A stretch of 64,000 nucleotides of DNA from Rhodanobacter sp. C01 (GTDB taxonomy: Bacteria > Pseudomonadota > Gammaproteobacteria > Xanthomonadales > Rhodanobacteraceae), in contig NZ_MUNR01000012.1 of NCBI RefSeq assembly GCF_002001045.1, forward strand, positions 1 through 64,000, read 5' to 3'. Each line of letters begins with the position of its first letter. Positions within the stretch are counted from its first letter, which is position 1. The position numbers and the translations under genes were made by a program. Below the pieces are notes generated by a model. The model ran no database searches and was not told the origin of the DNA. It saw nothing but the letters and a program-made list of their open reading frames with translations. Shown piece by piece: positions 43,191 through 55,100 of this stretch.

Positions 43191-44326
43191 CGTTCTGGGC
43201 GGTTGGCGTACGGGTTATGGTGCTGCAGCTCGGCGGCATAAGCGTCGACCGCGGGTGCTTCGCGTGCAAGCGCCATCGCCACGACAGCGCGAAAATCCTT
43301 GTTGACCAGATAGTGCCGCGAATGCGTGCGTACCGGCACAAAGCCGCGCGCCAGCTTGTGTTCGCCCTGTGCACCGGGCTCGAAGCGGGTCAACCCGTGC
43401 GCAATGGCGTACTCGATGCCCTGGTAATAACACAGCTCGAAATGCAGTCCCGGCACGTCTATCGAAGCACCCCAGTAGCGGCCATACAGCGCGCTGTCGC
43501 TCTGCACGAACAGCGCCATCGCGATGATGTGTTCCCCGTGCCGGGCCAATGCCAGCTGCGCGATCGGGCCCAGCTCGCCGAGCCGCTGGAAGAACGCTGC
43601 GGTCAGCGCGGCATGGTTCCCCTTCATGTCGAACGTGGCTTCGTACAGCGCATGCACCTGGCGCCATTCGTCACGACTCAGCGTCTCGCCACTGCGCCAT
43701 TCGATCGCCACGCCGCTGGCCTCGACCTGGCTGCGCTCGCGCAGGATGTTCTTGCGCTTCTTGTGGTTGAGCGCGGCAAGGAAGTCGGGAAAGTGCCGGT
43801 AGCCGCGGTTGTGCCAGTGGAACTGCACGTCCGAGCGGCACAGCCAATCGTTGCCGAATGCCGTCAGCTCGGTTTCCTGCAGGAAGTTGGCATGGACCGA
43901 GGACAGTCCCAGCCGCTCGGCTTCAGCGCGCATCGCCTCGACCAGCGTGTGTTGCAGGAAGGGTGTCCGTGCATCTCTGCCGGCAAGCAGGCGCGGGCCG
44001 GGCACCGGCGAGTAGGGCACGGCGTTGAGCAGCTTCGGGTAGTACTCGCCGCCGGCGCGTTCCCAGGCGCTGGCCCAGCCGAAATCGAACACGAATTCGC
44101 CGTGCGAGTTGCCTTTCAGGTAGAGCGGCGCGGCAGCGAGCAGTCGGCCATCTTCATACAGGCCCAGGTGATGGGCCTGCCAGCCCCAGTCGGGAAGAAT
44201 GCAGCCGCCTTGTTCCAGCGCAGCGAGGAACGCGTGTGACACGAACGGGTTCGGGTCGGCGCGCAGTGCGTCCCACTCCGCGGCAGGCAGTTCGGCGATC
44301 GCGGCATGGAAGCGGATGTCATGCAT
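43187..44326 (-). CDS. GNAT-fold N-acyltransferase, COG3146 (DUF482) family
   Basis: About 379 residues. MHDIRFHAAIAELPAAEWDAL begins the conserved N-terminal region. GNSHGEFVFDFGWASAWERAG and YYPKLLNAVPYSPVPGPRLL are family signatures, and LARHGEHIIAMALFVQSD plus GRYWGASIDVPGLHFELCYYQGIEYAI lie in the acyl-CoA-binding half. Predicted cytoplasmic peptide- or aminoacyl-transferring enzyme; precise reaction unknown. Overlaps aat by 4 bases, and the N-degron context suggests a related N-terminal modification role (inference). A REP-like hairpin lies directly upstream of its start. Confidence 0.87.
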   Translation of the reverse strand: MHDIRFHAAIAELPAAEWDALRADPNPFVSHAFLAALEQGGCILPDWGWQAHHLGLYEDGRLLAAAPLYLKGNSHGEFVFDFGWASAWERAGGEYYPKLLNAVPYSPVPGPRLLAGRDARTPFLQHTLVEAMRAEAERLGLSSVHANFLQETELTAFGNDWLCRSDVQFHWHNRGYRHFPDFLAALNHKKRKNILRERSQVEASGVAIEWRSGETLSRDEWRQVHALYEATFDMKGNHAALTAAFFQRLGELGPIAQLALARHGEHIIAMALFVQSDSALYGRYWGASIDVPGLHFELCYYQGIEYAIAHGLTRFEPGAQGEHKLARGFVPVRTHSRHYLVNKDFRAVVAMALAREAPAVDAYAAELQHHNPYANRPER

Positions 44327-44344
44327 GATGGGGGCGCCCTGGGC

Positions 44345-44417
44345 GTAGGAGCGCACCCTGTGCGCGATGCTTTCCGTCATGTAACGAAGAGCGATCGCGC
44401 ACAGGGTGCGCTCCTAC
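44345..44417. repeat. REP-like hairpin, copy 1
   Basis: Two perfectly complementary 24-base arms (44345-44368 and 44394-44417) around a 25-base loop. The core of the arm, GGAGCGCACCCTGTGCGCG, recurs in both arms of copy 2 at 60733-60803. It lies between the trxB stop and the start of the GNAT gene on the same strand. Confidence 0.9.
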
Positions 44418-44419
44418 AA

Positions 44420-45430
<1,011 letters not shown>

Positions 45431-45602
45431 TCAACCCCTGCCGCGGTTTCATGTGGCCGTTTCGCGAGACGAGGCGGGGCTTTGAATCCGCAAGGATGGG
45501 GAAGGGAGCACCCCGATTCAAGCTTTCCAGCCCTTTGATGCTTTATTAACCATGCTCGGTGCACGAAAGTCGCCCCTGCCAAGAACCCACAGGACTGCCC
45601 CC

Positions 45603-46667
45603 ATGCGTATCGGTATCCCCTCCGAAACCAAGACCCTTGAAGGTCGCGTTGCCCTCGTTCCCGCCGCCGCCGCCGACCTGGTGCGCCGTGGCCACGAGGT
45701 GTTCCTGCAGGCCGGTGCCGGCCTGAAGAGCGGCTTCACCGACGAGGTCTACGTCAAGCAGGGTATCAAGATCGTGCCGGATGCTGCGGCGCTGTACGAG
45801 GCGGGCGAGCTGATCGTCAAGGTGAAGGAACCGGTTGCCGGTGATCTGGCGCTGCTGAAGAAGCACCACCTGCTGTTCTGCTACCTGCACCTGGCCGCCG
45901 AGCCGGCGCTGACCAAGAGCCTGCTCGACATCGGCCTGACCGGTATCGCGTTCGAGTCGGTCGAGGAAGACGGCGTGTTGCCGCTGCTGTTGCCGATGTC
46001 GGTGATTGCCGGCCGCATCGCCACCCAGATAGGCACGACCCTGCTGCATCGTCCGCAGGGCGGCAAGGGCAAGCTGCTGGGCGGCATGGCCTCGACCCCG
46101 CGTGGCAAGGTGGTGGTGCTGGGCGCCGGCGCCGCCGGTGGCAACGCCGCTGCGCTGGCCGCTGCGGCTGGTGCCAATGTGGTGGTGTTCGACAAGCGTC
46201 AGGACCGCCTCGCCGAGATGATGGCGATGGGCCCGAACGTCACTGCGCTGTATGCCTATGAATCCTCGGTCGCCGAGGAAGTGCGCGATGCCGACATCGT
46301 GGTCGGTGCCGTGCTGATCCCCAGCGCCAAGGCACCGCGTGTGGTCACCGAAGCGATGGTCAAGACGATGGAGCCGGGTTCGGTACTGGTCGACATCTCG
46401 ATCGACCAGGGTGGCTGCTTCGAGACCTCGAAGCCGACCACCTGGAAGGAGCCGACCTACGACGTGCACGGCGTGACGCACTTCTGCGTAACCAACATGC
46501 CAGGCGCGGTGCCACAGACTTCGTCGGTTGCGATCTCCGCTGCGATCCTGCCGTATGTGCAGCGTCTGGCTGCAGGCAACGAATGGCGCGAGTTCGCTCC
46601 GCTGGCCGGCGGCATCAATGTCGACGGCGGCAAGCTGGTACATCCGGCATTGCAAGGTATGCTCTGA
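45603..46667 (+). CDS. ald: alanine dehydrogenase
   Basis: 354 residues. [20 protein letters not shown], the catalytic Lys in LIVKVKEP, His in CYLHLAAEP, and the NAD-binding [22 protein letters not shown], with the C-terminal [25 protein letters not shown]. Reversibly oxidises alanine to pyruvate and ammonium. It stands between trxB and ftsK, exactly where E. coli and relatives have lrp. In many bacteria ald is itself under an Lrp-type regulator, and no lrp is visible here. Confidence 0.95.
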   Translation: MRIGIPSETKTLEGRVALVPAAAADLVRRGHEVFLQAGAGLKSGFTDEVYVKQGIKIVPDAAALYEAGELIVKVKEPVAGDLALLKKHHLLFCYLHLAAEPALTKSLLDIGLTGIAFESVEEDGVLPLLLPMSVIAGRIATQIGTTLLHRPQGGKGKLLGGMASTPRGKVVVLGAGAAGGNAAALAAAAGANVVVFDKRQDRLAEMMAMGPNVTALYAYESSVAEEVRDADIVVGAVLIPSAKAPRVVTEAMVKTMEPGSVLVDISIDQGGCFETSKPTTWKEPTYDVHGVTHFCVTNMPGAVPQTSSVAISAAILPYVQRLAAGNEWREFAPLAGGINVDGGKLVHPALQGML

Positions 46668-46711
46668 TCCTGTCCGGAACGAACCGGTCCAAAAACGGGA
46701 AGCCCTCCAAG

Positions 46712-49033
46712 GTGGCGCGAAGCGCGAACGTCAAGCAACAACCGAAGGAAGGCCTCAGCGAGGAGCTGAAGCGCCGGCTGCGTGAAGCCGGCGCCCTGCT
46801 GCTGCTGCCGCTGGCGCTGTACCTGCTGATCTGCCTGCTCACCTACGACGCGCGCGATCCCAGCTGGACCAACGCCAACCAGATCAACCTGGTGCAGAAT
46901 TTCGGCGGCAGCTTCGGTGCTCATATCGCCGATCTGCTGCGCTGGATCTTCGGCTATGTGGCGTACTGCTTCCCGCTGCTGCTCATGCTGCTGGGCGTGC
47001 AGGTGTTGCGTCAGCATGGCGAGCGGACCGCGCATGCATGGGAACCCTCGTTGCGGCTGATCGGCTCGGTGTTTTTCTTTGTCACCGGACCCGCGCTGCT
47101 GTATCTCGAATTCGGCGATGACCTGGTACCCCCGCAGGGTGCCGGCGGCATCATCGGCCTGTGGGTCGGACGCCCGCTTTCGCAGGCCCTCGACAAGGGC
47201 GCACCGCTGCTGGTGCTGGCGCTGTTTCTTGCAGCGGTGACGCTGGCGACAGGCTTGTCGTGGCTGAAGGTGGCGGACTGGACCGGGCAGGGCGTACTGA
47301 AACTGGTCGACTGGCTCAGGGGCAAGTTGCGCGAGGCACCGCAGGCGCTGGCTGCACGGCAGGCGCGTACGGAACGCGAGGTGGTCAAGAAGGCCGATGC
47401 CGTCAAGCAGGCCAAGCGCGAGCCAGTACGTATCGAGGCGCCACCGGCGCCGGTGACTAAAAGCGAGCGAGCCAAGCTCGAAACCCAGATTCCGCTGTTC
47501 GTCGGCGCCGCCACGCCGGGTGAGCTGCCGCCGCTGTCGCTGCTGGACGAAGCACCGGAGCAGGGGCCGGGCTATTCCGAGGAAACCCTCGAAGTGCTCT
47601 CGCGCCAGGTCGAGTTCAAGCTGAAGGACTTCAAGATCGACGCCAAGGTGGTCGGCGCCTATCCGGGCCCGGTGATCACCCGCTTCGAGATGGAGCCGGC
47701 GGCCGGTGTGCGCGGTTCGCAGGTGTCGAGCCTGGACAAGGACATCGCGCGCGGCTTGTCTGTGGTCAGCGTGCGCGTGGTCGACGTGATCCCCGGCAAG
47801 AACGTGATCGGCCTGGAAATACCGAATACCAAGAAGCAGATCGTCTATCTCTCCGAGATCCTGCGTTCGGACAAGTACGACCAGCTGAAGTCGCCACTGG
47901 CGCTGGCGTTGGGCAAGGACATCGGCGGGAAACCCGTCGTGGTCGACCTGGCCAAGATGCCGCATCTGCTGGTCGCCGGCACGACGGGCTCCGGCAAATC
48001 GGTGGCGGTCAACGCGATGGTACTTTCGCTGCTGTACAAGGCCAGCGCGAAAGACGTGCGGATGATCATGATCGACCCGAAGATGCTGGAGCTCTCGGTG
48101 TACGAGGGCATCCCGCACCTGCTGGCGCCGGTGGTCACCGACATGAAGGAGGCGGCCAACGCCTTGCGCTGGTGCGTCGCCGAGATGGAGCGCCGCTACA
48201 AGCTGATGGCCGCGGTCGGCGTGCGCAACCTCGGCGGCTTCAACAAGAAGGTGAAGGACGCCGAGAACGCCGGCCAGCCGCTGCTGGATCCGCTGTTCCG
48301 GCCGAACCCCGACATGCCGAATCTCGCCGCCGAACCGCTGGAACCGCTGCCGTACATCGTGATCATCATCGACGAGTTCGCCGACATGATGATGATCGTC
48401 GGCAAGAAGGTCGAGGAGCTGATTGCCCGTCTCGCGCAGAAGGCGCGTGCCGCCGGCGTACACTTGGTTCTCGCAACGCAGCGTCCGTCGGTGGACGTGA
48501 TCACCGGCCTGATCAAGGCCAACATCCCGACCCGCATCGCATTCCAGGTCTCCAGCAAGATCGACTCGCGCACTATCCTCGATCAGAGTGGTGCCGAGGC
48601 ACTGCTTGGTCACGGCGACATGCTTTACCTACCACCTGGTACCGCCACGCCCGAACGCGTACACGGCGCCTTCGTCGACGATCACGAGGTGCATCACGTG
48701 GTTGCCTGGCTGAAATCGCAGGGTGCGCCGCAGTACATCGAGGGTGTGCTGGAAGAAGTACAGTCCACCAGCGACGGCAAGTTCATCAACGACGCCGGCC
48801 TGCCGCAGGAGGGCGAGGAAGGCGGTGACGCCGACACCCAGCTTTACGACAAGGCCGTGGCGATCGTCACCCAGACCCGGCGCGCCTCGATCTCCGGTGT
48901 CCAGCGACACCTGCGCATCGGCTACAACCGCGCCGCCCGGCTGGTCGAGCAGATGGAGCAGGACGGCGTAGTCAGCGCACCGCAGCACAACGGCAACCGC
49001 GAAGTGCTGGCGCCGCCACCGCCGCGGAACTGA
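46712..49033 (+). CDS. ftsK: DNA translocase FtsK
   Basis: About 773 residues. Four N-terminal transmembrane helices ([17 protein letters not shown] to about residue 190) anchor it at the septum; a short linker follows; the motor has Walker [20 protein letters not shown] and Walker [15 protein letters not shown] with [21 protein letters not shown]. The winged-helix gamma domain at the end ([21 protein letters not shown] ... [13 protein letters not shown]) reads KOPS and activates XerCD. The linker is short, as in Xanthomonadales. The start overlaps nothing at GTG 46712; the frame is open further up, into ald. Confidence 0.96.
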   Translation: MARSANVKQQPKEGLSEELKRRLREAGALLLLPLALYLLICLLTYDARDPSWTNANQINLVQNFGGSFGAHIADLLRWIFGYVAYCFPLLLMLLGVQVLRQHGERTAHAWEPSLRLIGSVFFFVTGPALLYLEFGDDLVPPQGAGGIIGLWVGRPLSQALDKGAPLLVLALFLAAVTLATGLSWLKVADWTGQGVLKLVDWLRGKLREAPQALAARQARTEREVVKKADAVKQAKREPVRIEAPPAPVTKSERAKLETQIPLFVGAATPGELPPLSLLDEAPEQGPGYSEETLEVLSRQVEFKLKDFKIDAKVVGAYPGPVITRFEMEPAAGVRGSQVSSLDKDIARGLSVVSVRVVDVIPGKNVIGLEIPNTKKQIVYLSEILRSDKYDQLKSPLALALGKDIGGKPVVVDLAKMPHLLVAGTTGSGKSVAVNAMVLSLLYKASAKDVRMIMIDPKMLELSVYEGIPHLLAPVVTDMKEAANALRWCVAEMERRYKLMAAVGVRNLGGFNKKVKDAENAGQPLLDPLFRPNPDMPNLAAEPLEPLPYIVIIIDEFADMMMIVGKKVEELIARLAQKARAAGVHLVLATQRPSVDVITGLIKANIPTRIAFQVSSKIDSRTILDQSGAEALLGHGDMLYLPPGTATPERVHGAFVDDHEVHHVVAWLKSQGAPQYIEGVLEEVQSTSDGKFINDAGLPQEGEEGGDADTQLYDKAVAIVTQTRRASISGVQRHLRIGYNRAARLVEQMEQDGVVSAPQHNGNREVLAPPPPRN

Positions 49034-49095
49034 CGAGGAATTTGCACCGTATACGGCATGTCGGCTCCACCCCAATCCCCATTCACAAATACCCA

Positions 49096-50649
49096 ATGGC
49101 TATGGATAGTCAATCGAAAGAGCAGGATACCGCCCGTCATGAGTGGTTGGTGACTCAGGCGAAGGTTCTGAGTCTGGTCAATGCCGGTCATGTCACAGCG
49201 GGATTGGTGCTGCTTGAATCCTTTCTCGCTGCTCATAGACGTTTTAAATCCGCAGAACCCCAACGGTTGCAAGCAAAACTGTTGATGTCTTTGGGGCGTC
49301 CGGAACAGGCGATATCCGCGTATCGGTCAGTGATGGCATCTGCTCCTCACGATGGCAGCATCGACTTGGGCATTGCCATCGCATACGGCGAAAACGGTCA
49401 ACCCGAAGCAGCAGAAGCGGCAGCGCGCACCGCCATATCCAAATCGTTCGACCGCCCCGGCACGCGCTATGTGCTTGGACGCGCCTTGTTTGATCAGGAC
49501 AAGTTCGAGGAAGCCGAAGCGCAGTTCCGGCAGGTATTGGCCCTTGATCCGAGACATTCTGCCGCACACGGCAGCCTCGCCGAGCTGGTCTGGATGCGCA
49601 CGGGAGACCTTGACGCCGCAGTTGCCATGATCAATTCGACGGGTGGCGGCGATGCGAATGTCGAGTTGCGCATGATCAAGGCGCGCCTGCTGCATGAGGC
49701 AGGCGCATCCGAACGGGCCTGCGCCGAGCTGGCTTCCTCTCTTGAAACGCATGTGCAGCATGTCGAATTGCACATGCTGGCGGCGCAATGCGCGCTTGCC
49801 CTTGAACCAGTACGTGCATTGTGGTTCATCGAGCGCGCCTTGCAGTTGAATCCTCGCAATCGGCCCGCTCATGGACTACGCGGGGTCGCCTTGCTCGCTG
49901 TCGGGCGCGCCGATGAAGCGGCTGACCTGGCGTCCCGTCTGCTTGACTACGATGCCTGCGATGTACACGCCCTGGCATTGCGGGCGGCTGCATGGCGCGT
50001 ATTGGGCGACAAACGCTTTACGACACTATGCGACTATCCGCATCTGGTGCGTTCATACCGCATCGATGTTCCGTCTGGATGGGGTAATCTGGATGATTAT
50101 CTTCATGATCTTTCCATCAGTTTGCATGCCCGGCACAACCAGTTGCGGGCACATCCACCGGCACAGTCGGCTCGTGGTGGAACGCAGGTTCAATTGCGCC
50201 CCGATGCTGTGGCTTCGGACCATCCGTTTCGGGCGTTCCGCATGGCGGCAGATGGCCCGATTCGTCGCTACATGAAGGAGGTGATGGCGACGGGCGTTGA
50301 TGCTTTCTCCCGCCGACACACCGGACGCTATCGTTTCAACGGCATCTGGTCGGTACGGCTGCAAGCACAGGGGCACCACGCCAATCATTTTCACGGCAAG
50401 GGCTGGATTTCCTCAGCTTTCCACATCGTCGTGCCTGCATCGGCATCGGATGGCGACCGCAGTGGCTGGTTGAAGTTCGGTGAACCAAGCTTGCCGATCC
50501 AACCCGTATTTTCGGCCGAACATCATGTGAAACCCGAACCGGGCCTGCTCACCCTGTTCCCTTCATGGATGTGGCATGGCACCGTACCGTTCCAAGGGAA
50601 GGCCGGTGAGCATCGGCTGTCCATTGCCTTCGACGTTGTTCCCGCTTGA
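49096..50649 (+). CDS. TPR-repeat protein fused to a putative 2-oxoglutarate/Fe(II) oxygenase domain
   Basis: About 517 residues. The N-terminal two-thirds is a tetratricopeptide array (EAEAQFRQVLALDPRHSAAHGSLAELVW; FIERALQLNPRNRPAHGLRGVALLAVG). The last 130 residues match the 2OG-Fe(II) oxygenase type: HHANHFHGKGWISSAFHIVVP gives the metal-binding His and the beta strands, EPGLLTLFPSWMWHGTVPF the distal His, and EHRLSIAFDVV the Arg for 2-oxoglutarate. It probably hydroxylates a peptide or small molecule; the TPR array would present the partner. Inserted between ftsK and lolA, which are adjacent in relatives. Its 3' end lies 77 bases before lolA. Confidence 0.82.
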   Translation: MAMDSQSKEQDTARHEWLVTQAKVLSLVNAGHVTAGLVLLESFLAAHRRFKSAEPQRLQAKLLMSLGRPEQAISAYRSVMASAPHDGSIDLGIAIAYGENGQPEAAEAAARTAISKSFDRPGTRYVLGRALFDQDKFEEAEAQFRQVLALDPRHSAAHGSLAELVWMRTGDLDAAVAMINSTGGGDANVELRMIKARLLHEAGASERACAELASSLETHVQHVELHMLAAQCALALEPVRALWFIERALQLNPRNRPAHGLRGVALLAVGRADEAADLASRLLDYDACDVHALALRAAAWRVLGDKRFTTLCDYPHLVRSYRIDVPSGWGNLDDYLHDLSISLHARHNQLRAHPPAQSARGGTQVQLRPDAVASDHPFRAFRMAADGPIRRYMKEVMATGVDAFSRRHTGRYRFNGIWSVRLQAQGHHANHFHGKGWISSAFHIVVPASASDGDRSGWLKFGEPSLPIQPVFSAEHHVKPEPGLLTLFPSWMWHGTVPFQGKAGEHRLSIAFDVVPA

Positions 50650-50726
50650 GGAGCGTTTGCAAGGTCAAGACGACTTCGATTAAGCCAGATGCATTCAAAC
50701 TCGCAGTCCATTTGCTGGAATATCCC

Positions 50727-51395
50727 ATGACTCGTACACGTATCTTGCTCTGTGCCGCTGCGCTGCTTGCCCTGTCCCTGGTCGATATTGCACAGGCAGC
50801 CACCGGTCCGGCGCGTGCCCGGCTGGATGCCTTCGCCACCGGCCTGCATTCGCTCACCGGGCATTTCACCCAGTCGCTGACCGACATCAACGGCAAGGTC
50901 GGCAAGACCAGTTCCGGCACGCTGGCACTGGAGGCACCGCGGCAGTTCCGCTGGGATACCCTGGAGCCGCAAAAGCAGACCATCGTCGCCGACGGCAGCC
51001 GGGTGTGGCTGTACGACCCGGACCTGGAGCAGGTCACCGTGCGCGTGCAGAGCACGGAGGAGTCGCACAGCCCGCTCACCGTGCTGACCGATCTGAAGCA
51101 GATGGACAAGGACTTCAAGGTCGCCGAGCAGGGCGAGCATGACGGCCTGCTCTGGCTGCGGCTGAGCTCCACCGCGAAGGACCCGCAGTTCGACTATGCC
51201 GACCTCGGCTTCGACGCGAACGGCCTGGCGCGCATGGTATTCCGCGACCAGCTCGGTTCCACCACCGACATCCGTTTCTCCGGCTGGCAGCGCAATGCGC
51301 CGATTCCGGCGTCCGACTTCAATTTCGTGCCGCCGAAGGGCACCGACGTGATCGGCGACGCACCGGTGATCAGCACCCAGCCGCTGAAAGACTGA
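50727..51395 (+). CDS. lolA: outer-membrane lipoprotein carrier protein
   Basis: About 222 residues with a signal peptide (MTRTRILLCAAALLALSLVDIAQA). The mature protein has the LolA pattern: LHSLTGHFTQSLTDINGK, SSGTLALEAPRQFRWDTLEPQKQTIVADG and VWLYDPDLEQVTV. It ferries lipoproteins from the LolCDE complex to LolB across the periplasm. ATG 50727 is chosen; a longer frame to 50646 exists. In the ancestral order it follows ftsK directly. Confidence 0.95.
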   Translation: MTRTRILLCAAALLALSLVDIAQAATGPARARLDAFATGLHSLTGHFTQSLTDINGKVGKTSSGTLALEAPRQFRWDTLEPQKQTIVADGSRVWLYDPDLEQVTVRVQSTEESHSPLTVLTDLKQMDKDFKVAEQGEHDGLLWLRLSSTAKDPQFDYADLGFDANGLARMVFRDQLGSTTDIRFSGWQRNAPIPASDFNFVPPKGTDVIGDAPVISTQPLKD

Positions 51396-51402
51396 CACGA
51401 CG

Positions 51403-52095
51403 ATGCCCGTGCTGCGCCAGTTGCCGCGCTGGGCATGGATCGGTGGCGGCGTGCTCGCCTTCATTGCCGGCATCATCAATGCCGCCGGCTACATGGGTTT
51501 TCGCCATCAGTCGATCACCAACCTCACCGGTTCCACCAGCCTGCTCGGCGTCTCGCTGGGCGTGGCCGACGGTGGCGAGGCGATCCACTGGGCGCTGTCG
51601 ATCGGTGCGTTTCTGATCGGCGCCATCCTCAGCGGGCTGATCGTGCAGCAAAGCGCGTTGAAGCTCGGGCGCCGTTATGGCGCGGCACTCGTGCTGGAAT
51701 CGCTGCTGCTGTTTGCCGCGGTGCCGCTGCTCGATGACGGCAATGCGATCGGTCTGTACCTGGCCTCGATGGGGGCCGGTCTGCAGAACGGCATGGTCAG
51801 TACCTACAGCGGCATGGTGTTCCGCACCACCCACGTCTCGGGCATGTTCACCGATCTCGGCATCTACATCGGCCAGCGCCTGCGCGGCTTGGAGGTCGAT
51901 ACGCTGCGTGTCCGTGTCTGCGTGCTGGTGATCGGCACCTTTCTGCTCGGCAGCGTCGCCGGTGCGTTGCTGTTTCGCCTGCTGCAGGAACGCACCCTGC
52001 TGATTCCCGCCGCGCTGACCGGCCTGTGCGGCGTCGCCTATGGCATCTACAGCCAGTACATGATCAACAGCAAGGCGAATGCCGCTGCGAATTGA
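51403..52095 (+). CDS. DUF1275 family (YoaK-like) membrane protein
   Basis: 230 residues with six hydrophobic helices. GGVLAFIAGIINAAGYMGF, TNLTGSTSLLG and NGMVSTYSGMVFRTTHVSGMFTDLG are the recognised blocks of this family. Function unknown. Only 7 bases separate it from lolA, so it is probably co-transcribed and may simply ride on the lolA promoter. It is not part of the ancestral cluster. Confidence 0.9.
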   Translation: MPVLRQLPRWAWIGGGVLAFIAGIINAAGYMGFRHQSITNLTGSTSLLGVSLGVADGGEAIHWALSIGAFLIGAILSGLIVQQSALKLGRRYGAALVLESLLLFAAVPLLDDGNAIGLYLASMGAGLQNGMVSTYSGMVFRTTHVSGMFTDLGIYIGQRLRGLEVDTLRVRVCVLVIGTFLLGSVAGALLFRLLQERTLLIPAALTGLCGVAYGIYSQYMINSKANAAAN

Positions 52096-52103
52096 ACAGA
52101 CTC

Positions 52104-55100
52104 TCAGGTTGCCATGACGCTGCGATTGCGGCCTTCGTGTTTGGCCTCGTACAGGGCCTTGTCGGCGCGTGACAACCATTGCTCGATGGATTCGCCGGGC
52201 CGCAGCGCGGCAACGCCGATGCTGACGGTCACCCCGATCGATCGGCCCTCGTGGGTCACCACGGCCGTGGCCAGCTCACCGCGGATGCGCTCGGCGATGT
52301 CCAGTGCCTGCGGCAAGGTGGTGTCGGGGAGACACAGGATGAATTCCTCGCCGCCGTAGCGGCCGACGAAATCGGCCTGCCGGCAATGCTGCCGGATCAC
52401 CTCGATCGCACAGCGGATCACCGCGTCGCCGGCCAAATGCCCATGCGTGTCGTTGATCCGCTTGAAGTGGTCCAGGTCGAACAGTGCGATGCAGATGGAG
52501 CGGTTGCTGGCCAGTTCGTGCTCGCCGCCGACCAGCTCGAGGAAGCGGCGGCGGTTGTAGACGCCGGTCAGTCCGTCGGTGCCGGCGAGTTCGTCGAGCC
52601 GCTGATTGGCCGCCAGCAGGTCGCGTGTGCGCTCGTCGATCTGCCGCTGCAACTGCACGGCCTGCCGCTTGAGATAGAGCGTGCGCAGATGGACCAGCAG
52701 GGCCACCAGCCCGACCAGCAACAGGACGGCCAGCAACCGGCTGAGCAGGGTCTCGTACCAGCGCGGCTTGACCACCACGCCGATACGGGTCTCGACCGTG
52801 TGCGGATACAAGCCATGGGTTTCCGCCCGCAGCTGCAGGTGGTATTTGCCTTGGGGAAGGTTGGTGTAGGCGGCACTGGGCGCGCTCCCCCTGGGAATCC
52901 GGGTCCAGCCATCGTCGATGCCTTCCCAGCGATAGCTGTAGGAGGTTTCCACCGATGCCTGGTAGTCGAGCAGGGCAAAGTCCACGCGCAGGTTGCGACT
53001 GTGCGATTCCAGCGTGAGGCTCTGGCCGTCGACGGGAAGCTTGCCGAACGGAATCTCGTCGCTGTTGGCGACCGCATCGGTAATCGCCAGTGCTGCAGTG
53101 GTCGTTGCCGGAGGTTGCCAGTGCGGCCGGATCACGGTGAGGCCGCCGAGGCCGCCAAACAGCAGTTCACCCCCAGGCGCGTGCGCTGCGCCCACGTAGA
53201 CGTAACTGGCGATGTGCAGCCCGTCGCGCGGACCGAGGTTGTGCACGGCATGCGTCCCGTCATCGATCCTGGATATGCCATTCGATGTGCTGACCCACAG
53301 ATTGCCCTGATCGTCATCCAGCACACCACTGACCTTGTCGCTTGCCAGACCTTGCTCGACGCCTATGCTGTGGAAGCGGTACGGGCCCCCGGCTGAATAG
53401 TGATCGATCAGCCCGAGTCCGCCGGACGTGCTGACCCATAGCCGTCCCTGCGGGTCCAGCGTGGTCGAGCTGATGTAGTTCTGCGGCAGGCTGGCAGGGT
53501 CCTCTTGCCGGTGCCGCAGGGTGTCGAAGCCGCGATTGGCCAGCGTGCTGCTGGCGATGCTGATGCCGTTGGTGGTGCCGTACCACCAACTGTCACCGAT
53601 GTGGGCGATCTGTCGCACCGTGTTGCTGGCGAGGCTGCCCGGATCCTTCGGATCGTGTTCGACATGATCGAGTCCGCCGGTGCGGGTGTCGTAGCGATAC
53701 AGGCCGTCATAGGTGCCGATGAGGACACGCGGGCCATCCCGTTGCAGGCTCAGCACCGGCTTGCCTTCCAGGGCCGGCAGTATCGAGGGCTGGATCGCGA
53801 GCGTGTCAGGATTGATCCGTGCCAGGCCCTGCGTGCCGACCAGGATCGAACCGTCCGACGTCTCGACGAAGGCCTGTACATCGCGGTGGATCTGGTCGCC
53901 GCCCAGGTGCAGATGCTTCATCTGAGCGCCGGCGAGGTCGATCATGTCGATCCGGCCCGAGCCCAGTCCCAGCCAGATGCGGCTGCGTGTATCGACATAG
54001 ATGCCGCGAACGCTGGTGTCGCTGAGCGCGTTCTGTTTCAGCGACGAAGGCAGCAGCGAGAAGGCTGTGCGGGCATTGGGGTCGGTATGCGCCAGACCGA
54101 GATCGGTGGCTGCCCAGATGTTGCCCGAGCGGTCCTGCAGCAGCCCTCGCACGGAATCGCCCGGCAACGAGGAAGCCACCGCGGCATCGTGATCGATCCG
54201 GGTCACGCCGGCATCGCCCACGGTATACGCCAGGATGCCGCTGCCGTCGGTGGCGATCCACATCGTGTTCGCGGCGACCTCGAGCAAGTCGCGCACCGTG
54301 GATTGCTGGCTGCCGTTCTGGTAGCCGCTGAAGCCCGGCACCGGGTGCCATTGGCCATGGGCATCCCGATAGACGGCGCCGGCCTGTCCGCTGCCCACCC
54401 ACAAGCGGCCGGCACTATCTTCGCGGATGGACCAGATCTGGTTGGCGAGTACGCTGGCGATCGTGCCTTCGGGATGATCGGGGCGCACGAACGTCGTCGA
54501 ACCCGGGCGACGGACGAACAGCCCGTTGTTGTTGCCCAGCCACAGGTTGCCGCCGCGATCCTGCAAGACGCTGAAATTGCGTGGCGCCGTGCCGTCGCCG
54601 GTCTTCAGCCGGGTGATCGTGTCCGTGCGCGGATCGAGGTGGTCCAGCCCCGAATCGGTGGCGATCCAGACGCCGCCGGCATGATCGTCGGCGAGCTCGT
54701 AGATCTTGCGGTCCGAGGTGCCGTTCGTGCCGATCGAATAGGTTCGAAAATGGTTGGTCGCGGGATCGAAGCGGACCAGGCCGCCGGCATTGGTGCCGAT
54801 CAGCAAGCCGCCGTCGGGCAGCGCAAACAGGGTGCGTACGTAGGTGTCGGGCAATCCCTGGCGGCCACCACTGCCACGCGTGTCGAACACCTGCGCGCGA
54901 TAGCCGTCATAGCGTGCCAGGCCGACCATGGTGCCTACCCAGACCAAGCCGCGCTGATCCTGCGCCAGCGAGGTGATGATCGACTGCGGCACGCCCTCGT
55001 TGCTGCTCACCCGGTCGAACCAGGGTGTGTCGAAAGGTGCCCACGGGTCACTGCTCGACGCATGCGCGATACCAGCGCCGAATACCGGCAGGCCGAACAC

